A stretch of DNA of 64,000 nt from Stramonita haemastoma (Eukaryota; Mollusca; Gastropoda; Neogastropoda; Muricidae). Made by a program: the position numbers and the translations under genes. This document shows, piece after piece, positions 16,231 through 24,848 of this stretch; positions within the stretch are counted from its first letter, which is position 1; each line of letters starts with the position of its first letter. Location: positions 28,819,084 through 28,883,083 of the forward strand of contig CM060342.1 of assembly GCA_030674155.1 (NCBI GenBank), written 5' to 3'. Under the pieces are notes generated by a model that made no database searches, had not been told where the DNA came from, and was given only the letters and a program-made list of their open reading frames with translations.

Positions 16231-19200
16231 TTACGTTTAACTCAGTTTAAACTTTATACAGAGCATGCTTTTTTCTGCCATCAATTGAAGCTTCTTTTGA
16301 CTGTTGACCACTTATTTATCCTTGAAAGACATTTTGTTTGATAATCATAAAAACAAGTTTTGGAAATAGTGAAGCTGAAGAGCTTGATGAATTTATAAAT
16401 CTTTCCTCTCTGTTCAGTTTCTTTCTGCATGGTTCCCTGTGAACAAACCATACTTTTACTGAGTGTTTCAGTTTGAAAACTGATCTTCATGACACTACCC
16501 CCCAGCTTCTCCATCTTTTTTGTACTGACTTTAAAAACTTTCATTTTCTTTTCTTTTTTCTCGTTCCTCAGTTAAAGCTCCAAGGTTCACCAGTGGTGAA
16601 ATTTAAGTGCCCCCCTATTCAGGTAGCCACATTCTGACTTAAGGGATGGTGTCTAAACACGGTACCTGTGTGCATGCTGGATTTTTTTGTTGTCATTCAT
16701 TCCTACCGGCACACAATGGCCTACTCTTACAAAAGGCGGAACAGGTTTTTGATATGCATGCAATATGTTCTGAGTGCATTCACAGTTGGGGGGCTTAGTT
16801 TATAGTCTCATCTGAAGGACTTTGAAATCATTTTGATATCGTTGACTGACGTGTTTTTACATTTTCAGACCTTGTACAAGCGAGCAGCATGCACCGAGGA
16901 ATTCTGGGATCTCATCAACACTGCCCATGTGGAGAATGGCCACATTGGATTGTCACAGACCTACGCTGCTGTGAGTTTGGCTTTTGCCCTTGTGTCTGTC
17001 CATAACTCCGTCCATCCATCCATAACAGTTAACTCCTTATTAAATCATAATGTCAAAAACAACATTTAATGAGTAATAATTGCGAATCGGTTGCTGTAGA
17101 GGAGTTTAGATCATGAGAAACTTAATAAATATTCCTCTTGCTTTGGGGGGAAAAAAAGGTTAAAAATACTTCAAATAGAGCTGTGAGGTTCACCAATGGT
17201 GAGATTTTTGCATATATATATATATATGCGACCCCCCACCCCCACCCCACACCCCTAAACACTGGTGTGGTAGCTGCATTCTGTTATCAGGCATGGTGTC
17301 TTAACATCATGACACCTGTGTGTATGCTTTTTTCATTTTGGGGGCTTTTTATTGTTGTTAGAGGGGGGGGGGGGGGGGTATTTTTGTTTTTGTCTTTTCA
17401 TAATAAAGTTGTTATTGGTTTCGTTTTGTTTTAACTCTGAAGATCTTTACAGATGGCTGAACAGTAAACTTAAGTTTCTTGTATGTTCAGCTTGCTTTGT
17501 GAAGTCTGTCTGAACGTTTCGGGGGGCAAAATATGTAAGATCAAAAGGACTCACAAAAACAATACTGCAAGGCACTGTCCAAGGAGGAAGAAAAAGAGGC
17601 AGACCAAGGAAGAGATGGGAGGACAACATCAGCGAATGGACAGGCCTAGAACTCTACAAACTTTCGAAAAAGGCAGAACAGAGAGAGGAATGAAGGGAAC
17701 TGGTTATCAAGTCTTTAGGGGTGCCCCCACAGTCGTCAGACTATGGGATAGATAGATAGTAGACTTTTGAGCCCCCCACCCCTCCCTTGCATTTGATCAA
17801 TATTATATTGTTATTTGTTTTATTTAGTTAAACCTTTTCTATCCTATGTCATGTGTGGTATCAGATTCGTCGTGTGTATGCTCTGCTGCCGCGCTGTGTG
17901 GTGGCCAAGTTCATCCAGCTGTGTCCCATCTGCCGACGCACGGCACGCCAGTCGTACACGCCCCGCTCCAAGGAGCCACCTTCCGTCCTCCCTTCCAACA
18001 GGCTGGTGGATGGGGGCAGTATCAATGTGAGTAGAATTTATTTTTTTAAAATTTTATTTATTCTTTTATATCAAAGATAATGGAATACTCACTCATGTGC
18101 TTTTTTTTTGTACATCCAGTCCCGGTGTGTATGTAGTTTTGTCAATCTTGTCATCTGTTCCCACCGGCACATAATGGCCTACTCTTACAAAAAGCGGAAC
18201 AGTATTTAACGTGTGCACAAGATGTTTTGCGTGCGTTTGCATACAGGGCTTCCGTTTACAGTCTCATCTGAAGGATTTTGGGGGAGAGTGGAGTCAGCAC
18301 TGATGTTAACTCCAGGGAAAAAACCCCCTCGGAACAGGAATCAAACCCAGGTCATCAAATTGCGAGCGCAATGTTCTGACCACTAGGCTATCCCGTCACT
18401 TTACTTTTTACTTAATGTGAGTAGATAGATCTGTCACTTTGCTTTTTGCTCAATGAGTAGATCTATAGATAACTGTCACTTTGCTTTTTGCTCAATGAGT
18501 AGATAGATATATATCACTTTGCTTTTTGCTCCTGATGGGAGTTGTGATGTTCATAGCCTGACAATTTAAAAAATATATAAAAAGGTGGAGGTTGCAGTAG
18601 GGGTGGTAGGAAATATTAAAGTAAATCATGTGAGCGGAGTAGAAGTGTTAGTAGAAATAGCAGACTTGTAGTTGTAATAGTAGCAGTAGTAGTAGTAATA
18701 GTAGACTTGTAATAGTAGCAGTATTAGTAGAAATAGTAGACTTGCAATAGTAGTTGTAGTAGTAACAGTAGACTTGTAATAGTAGTAATAGTAACAGTAA
18801 CAGAGGAAGTAGTAATTCAATAGAAGTAGTAATAGTAGCAGTAACTATAGTAGATTAGCAATAGTAGAATTAGCGGCAGTAGTAATAGTAGAAACTGGTT
18901 GGAGCCTAAGTTTTTGTGGCTTATTGATGTTCCATCTGTGTTCATTAATCATTAATAGAGTATTTTGCTTCAGATTGCTTTGCATACACATATAGACCAA
19001 AGATATTCTTTCATATTAGATAATCAGTCATTAAAGTTTAAGATACAATAACTTTTTGAAATCTTTACTTGTAATAAAAAGATATCTGAAAGATTTTTGA
19101 AAGGCATTAGCACACTGTGCAACTTTAATTTCAACGTAACAAAAATCAGAAAGTTAGCAATTCATTTCTATCAATATCAAAGTAGTATACATGCAGTATG

Positions 19201-22200
19201 TCAAGATCTCCTTAAAAGCAAAACTGCGCACAAATCTACAGAATTATTTTTCAGAAATCTAGCTTTGGTCATGACGATTGATGAGGATGGTAATGACGAA
19301 AGTATGAAACATGAGGTTGGGTTGCTTTGCCTCTGACGTTGGCATTCTGTGGCACAGAGGTCAGACCTGAACCAGACGATCACAGTCGTCACCACGTCAC
19401 CTGGGCAGCTGGAGGCCCTGGGGGGCACAGAAATCATCACAGATGGCACCCTGCCTGCCTCAGCTGTGAGTGGACTTCTTTCTAAATTCTTCTTCTTCTT
19501 CGCAACTCTTCTTCTTCTTTTTTTTTCTTCTTTTTTCTTCTTTTTCTTCTTCTTCCTTTTTGCAATTCTTCTTTTTCACTATTCTTCTTCTTCTTCTTCT
19601 TCTTCTTCTTCTTCTTCTTCTTCCTTCTCCTTCTCCCTCTTCTTCTTCTCCTCCTCCTCCATAAACTCTGTGGGCAGTGGTTGGGGCACCGCACTGAAGA
19701 AATTTCCACTACTTTCTTCCATTTGTGTCAGTCATGTACCCAAGCCTGAGTCTCTTGCACATGGTTTTCCTGTCCAGTGCTGTGGCGTTTTTCTGTATAC
19801 TTCTTCATCCATGTCCACCCTCATGGTTTTGAATTGTTGGCCTGTAACAAATTAAAAAAAAAAAAAAAAATTATGTTATGTCTCTTTCTTTCTGTCTCCC
19901 CCCCCCCCCCCCCCCCCCCCCTGCAACCCCTGATTCAGTGTCAGAGTGTCTGTTTCAGATCAGCAACATCATCGCCCAGGAAGGGTTGTCTGGTTCAGAG
20001 GTCATCCACGAAATCACGCTGAACCACACAGAGGATGGGCAGACGGTCGCCCTGGTGTCAGAAGCTCCCGCACAGAATCATGGGGAGGAGCAGACAACTC
20101 AGCAGGTTAAGATTGCTTTTTGTTGTTGTTGTTGTTGTTGCTACTTTTACGTTTTGCGGTATGTTTTCCAGTATCAGAGTATTGGCTTGTCATTGTCACC
20201 AAAAGCTGTGTAGAATAAATTTTTAAAAAATAGAAGTGGATTCAAAGGTAAAGGTGTCCCATAACCTAGGCGGTCATTGGGGAGCAAGGCATCAGAGACC
20301 CCAGCTTCTCTAGGGGCCAGCATATTGAGGGTGGCGCCCATCTCCTCTCCCTGGCTACTTTACCTTCCCTGACCCTAAAGAGGGTAGGTACCCATTTACA
20401 GCTGGGTGAACTGGGGGGGGCTGTACTGAATCCAAGGTACGCAAACAGTCACCCATCCAACTGGTAACTACGCTCGACGCTGCTTAACTTCATTTGGGGA
20501 AAGCGAGCGTGACGACTTAGCTATCCTGTCCCCATCCCCATGGATTCAAAATAAAGTTAAAATCATAAAAGAAAGACTGTTGTGATTTGATTTGATTTGA
20601 TTTGATTTACTCTTTTATATCGAGGATAATGGGATAAGCACTCTAGTGCTTTTTTACATCCAGTCCCCGTGTGTATGCAGTTTTGTAAATGTCATCTGTT
20701 CCCACCGGCACACGATGGCCTACTCTTACGAAAAGCAGAACAGGATTTAACGTGTGCGCACGCAAGATGTTCTGCGTGCGTTCGCACACGGGGCCTCGGT
20801 TTAAAGTCTCATCCGAAGGACTTTTGGGGAGAGTGGAGTCAGCACGAAAGCAAAAGTGGAGTCAGCATAAGCGAAAGGGTGAAATATCCAGTAATTTGAT
20901 AATTGTTGTGTGTGCAGGCCCTGGATGCCCAGACGTCGGTGATCAGTGTGGCGGAGGAGAGTCAGTCCAGCGGCTCCCAGATGTCGCCCGTGGTCATTTT
21001 CAACTGCCACATCTGCAACAAGCAGTTCGAAAAGAAGCTGACCTACCAGCGCCATCTACGCACCCACAGCGAACACAACCCTACCATGGTACTTTGGGAT
21101 GCTGTTGGGGGGTGGTGTGGGGGATTTTTTGTTGTTGTTATTTCAGAGTTTGTTTGTTTTTCTTTTGTTGTGTTTTTGTTGTTGTTGTTGTTTTTGTTTT
21201 GGGTTTTTTTGTGTGTTCTTTATCTCACCATTGGTGAACTTAAATAGTTGTAGCCGAGGAACAATAAAAAGTAATGATAATTTTATGATCGTGATAATAT
21301 TGTTTCATGGCAGTAATTTTAGAATTACTTTTCATAATCCTAATCATTAACCTTGTGATCATGATAATATTGTTTCATGGTAGTCATTCTATAATTCCTT
21401 TTCATAATCTTAATCATTAACTCTGTGATCATGATGATATTGTTTCATGGTAGTACTTTTATACTTACTTGTCCTAATCTTAATCTTTGTCGTTTTGTGT
21501 CCATGTTTATATATGAAAGCGAAGTGTGTCACCTAAACTCTTTACTGCGCTGTTGACGAACAGCGTTTAGTCATAGAAACCGTCACCAGCAACGCTCAGT
21601 TGACGATCGCTGTTCGTCATGATTCAACACTCTCTCTCTGTTTTGTCCAGCATGTGCCTGAGCAAAATACGATAGCAGCAAAAGGGTTCACGGTGCATAA
21701 ATCCAACATCACTCAGTAGGGCCTAGTCAAGAGTACTAAATTTAGTGCACCTCTTCCTTTTACCTAGTCAGTGTGTGGTCAGCTTCTGCCATAAATAGCA
21801 CCTACTGGCCACAACTGGGCTGGGCTGGGATGGGATAATTAGCAGCTGAGAAAAGCTGAAAGTGGGGGAAACTGACAGCTGTGGGTTAAACATCTTTACA
21901 TTTCTCTGCTTCTCCTCTCCCTTCGCAGCCTGTAGTGACGAACGTAGGGCCGCCCCTGAAAAAGATCAAAGTGGAGCGGAAACCTCGGGTCATCACGGGT
22001 CAGCGACAGGCCATCATTCTGGACGTGGACATGAGTGTGGACTGTACGCAGGGCGTCATGTTGGCAGTGACGCGTGCCGACGTCGACATTCAGGCCATCA
22101 CCTGCGTCAGCGGTGCCGTCAACATCGAACACACCTGCAACAACGCGTTGCGCGTCTTGAAGACGTGCAATCGTGAAGATGTAGGGGAAAGATTTTTTTT

Positions 22201-22395
22201 GGCGGTTGGGGTGGGTGTGGGGGGGGGGGGGGGGGGGGGCTGAGTTATGGTAGAAATTAATATGAGAGTAATGTGTGGTGGTGGTGTGTGTGTGTTGTTG
22301 TTGTCTTCAATTTAATGTCTGTTCACACTAAGTGATATTAGATGAGTGTGTGTGTATAAGTGTGTGTAAGTGTGTGTGTAAGTGTGTGTGTGTGT

Positions 22396-22460
<65 letters not shown>

Positions 22461-24786
22461 GTCAGAAGTGATGTTCATACATTTCTCGAACTTACCTCAA
22501 GCACATTTTGATAAAATTAGACATCAACAAACGTGTATTGCATCTATTTTTACACAACTCTTTCACTCATATGTATGCGCATGCACACGCACACACACAC
22601 ACACACGCCAACACACACACCAACACACACACACCAACACACACACGCCAACACACAGAACATCTTGCGCACATGTTAAATCCTGTTCCGCTTTTCATAA
22701 GAGTAAGCCATCGTGTCCTGATGGGAACAGATGACAATATTTACACAACTGCATACACACGGGGACTGGATGAAAAAAGCACATGGGTGCTTATCCCATT
22801 ATCCTCAATATAAAAGAATAAAATAAAATATAAATATAAAAGAATAAAATAAAAAAAAACCAAAAACACATACACCAACACACACACACACAGCACCCCT
22901 CCCCCTCCTCTCACACACACCATCACAGTCAAGAGGAAAGAAAATGTACAGTAAACACGGAACATGGTTCTCTCTCCTCCCCAGATTCCTGTAAACATGG
23001 TTCTCTCTCTCTCCTCTCCCCAGATTCCTGTGTTTCGAGGGGCGGAGAAGCCGTTGGTGGGGGACAGTCTGCACTCGGAAGAAAACCAGGTGGGGGCTGC
23101 CTGGGACACCCCTGTGGACGCCCGCCAGATAGAGGCTGAACACGCTGTGTCAGCGCTGATTCGCTTCGTCAATGAGTACCCGGGTAGGTATGGTGCTTTT
23201 GGATGTATTGCTGTAAGGTTTCTTTTCTCCTGTTGAATTTGTTTGTTATCCTCCATGCCCCAAAAAGGGGTGAAAGGAATTCAGTCTTGTTTGGGGTGAG
23301 GGTGGGGGTGGGGGTTCTGGCTGGTTGTTATGTGTGTGTGTGGTTTTGGGAGGGGGGGGTAAGAGAATTCTGGATGTTTTTGTGTGAAGGGGTGGGGGTT
23401 CTGTGTGTCTTTGAGTGTGAGTGTGTGTGTGTTTTCAGAGTGTGTTGTGTTTATTCTTTCTTTTTGTGAGTTCGGTGCTCATATTGTTTTTTTTTATCTC
23501 TGCTCCCTCCTTCATTCCTATGAGATCACCCTCTTTTTTTCTAATGTTCTGCTTGATCATATCTAGAGGTGTAGATATTCTGATGTGGTCACATCTAGAG
23601 GTGTAGATATTCTGATGTGGTCACATCTAGAGGTGTAGATATTCTGATGTGGTCACATCTAGAGGTGTAGATATTCTGATGTGGTCACATCTAGAGGTGT
23701 AGATATTCTGATGTGGTCACATCTAGAGGTGTAGATATTCTGATGTGGTCACATCTGTAGATGTAGATATTCTGATGGGGTCACAGCTATCAGTATAGAT
23801 ATTCTGATGGGGTCACATCTATAGATGTAGATATTCTGATGGGGTCACATCATTAGACGTAGATATTCTGATGGGGTCACATCATTAGATGTACATATTC
23901 TGATTGGGTCACATCTATAGATGTAGATATTCTGATGGGGTCACAGCCATCAGTATAGATATTCTGATGCAGCTCCCTGACATCCCCATGAGGGAGAAAC
24001 AGCACATATAAGTTTGATTTTTTTCAAGGTGACTGTACTGATGATTTGAGATAGTTGTCAGCAGTGATTTGGGGTGGTGATGATGTAAACCCCCTGCTTT
24101 CAGGTCAGATAACTCTGGTATGTCTGGGCCCACTGACCAATCTGGCGCTGGCATTACGACTGGACCCGCAAGTGGCTCGCAAACTGAAGGACATCTGTAT
24201 CATGGGGGGCAACATCGAAGGTATGGACCTGGTTTTGTCGTTACGTGTGCTGTGGAAATTGATGGAAAGTCTTTGAAAAACGCATGAAAAGTGAAAAACC
24301 TTCCAGCATTCATGCTGACAAATGAAATTCTGGGATGTGAAGTTTGGGGCATACTTTGGCTGATTTTTATTTTCAGAAATGTGACGCTCTACCACGAAGT
24401 TAGTTGCTTTGCACCTGACTCACTTTTCTGCCACAAGCCATTTTCAGAGGTGGGGGTCAGGTTGAGATTTTGATTGATTATAAAACTATTGCCATTCTTC
24501 AGCCATGTAAAGAAGTATCAAGGTGTAGTTTTGTTTGTGTTTGCTTAAAGTTCAGGTTTGTGTCGTGTCAGTGTTATTGTTTATCAGCTGGATTGTTCCA
24601 GCCTCAGTTACTGTTCTTTACACTAGGATTACATGACATGTGACATACTTGCAGTCGGTTTCTTAACTGCAGTACTTAATCTTGCATCTTTTTCCTGTAG
24701 TTCTTCAGAGAACAAATGTTATCACAAACTGACAGCATGCATGAGTTCTGGATGAAAAAAGCAACTGTTGCATGTGTGTGTGTGTG

Positions 24787-24848
<62 letters not shown>

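Noticed and set aside
23565..23960. CRISPR-like repeat array
   Set aside because: The 32-bp units are contiguous with no unique spacers, and the context is a eukaryotic intron.
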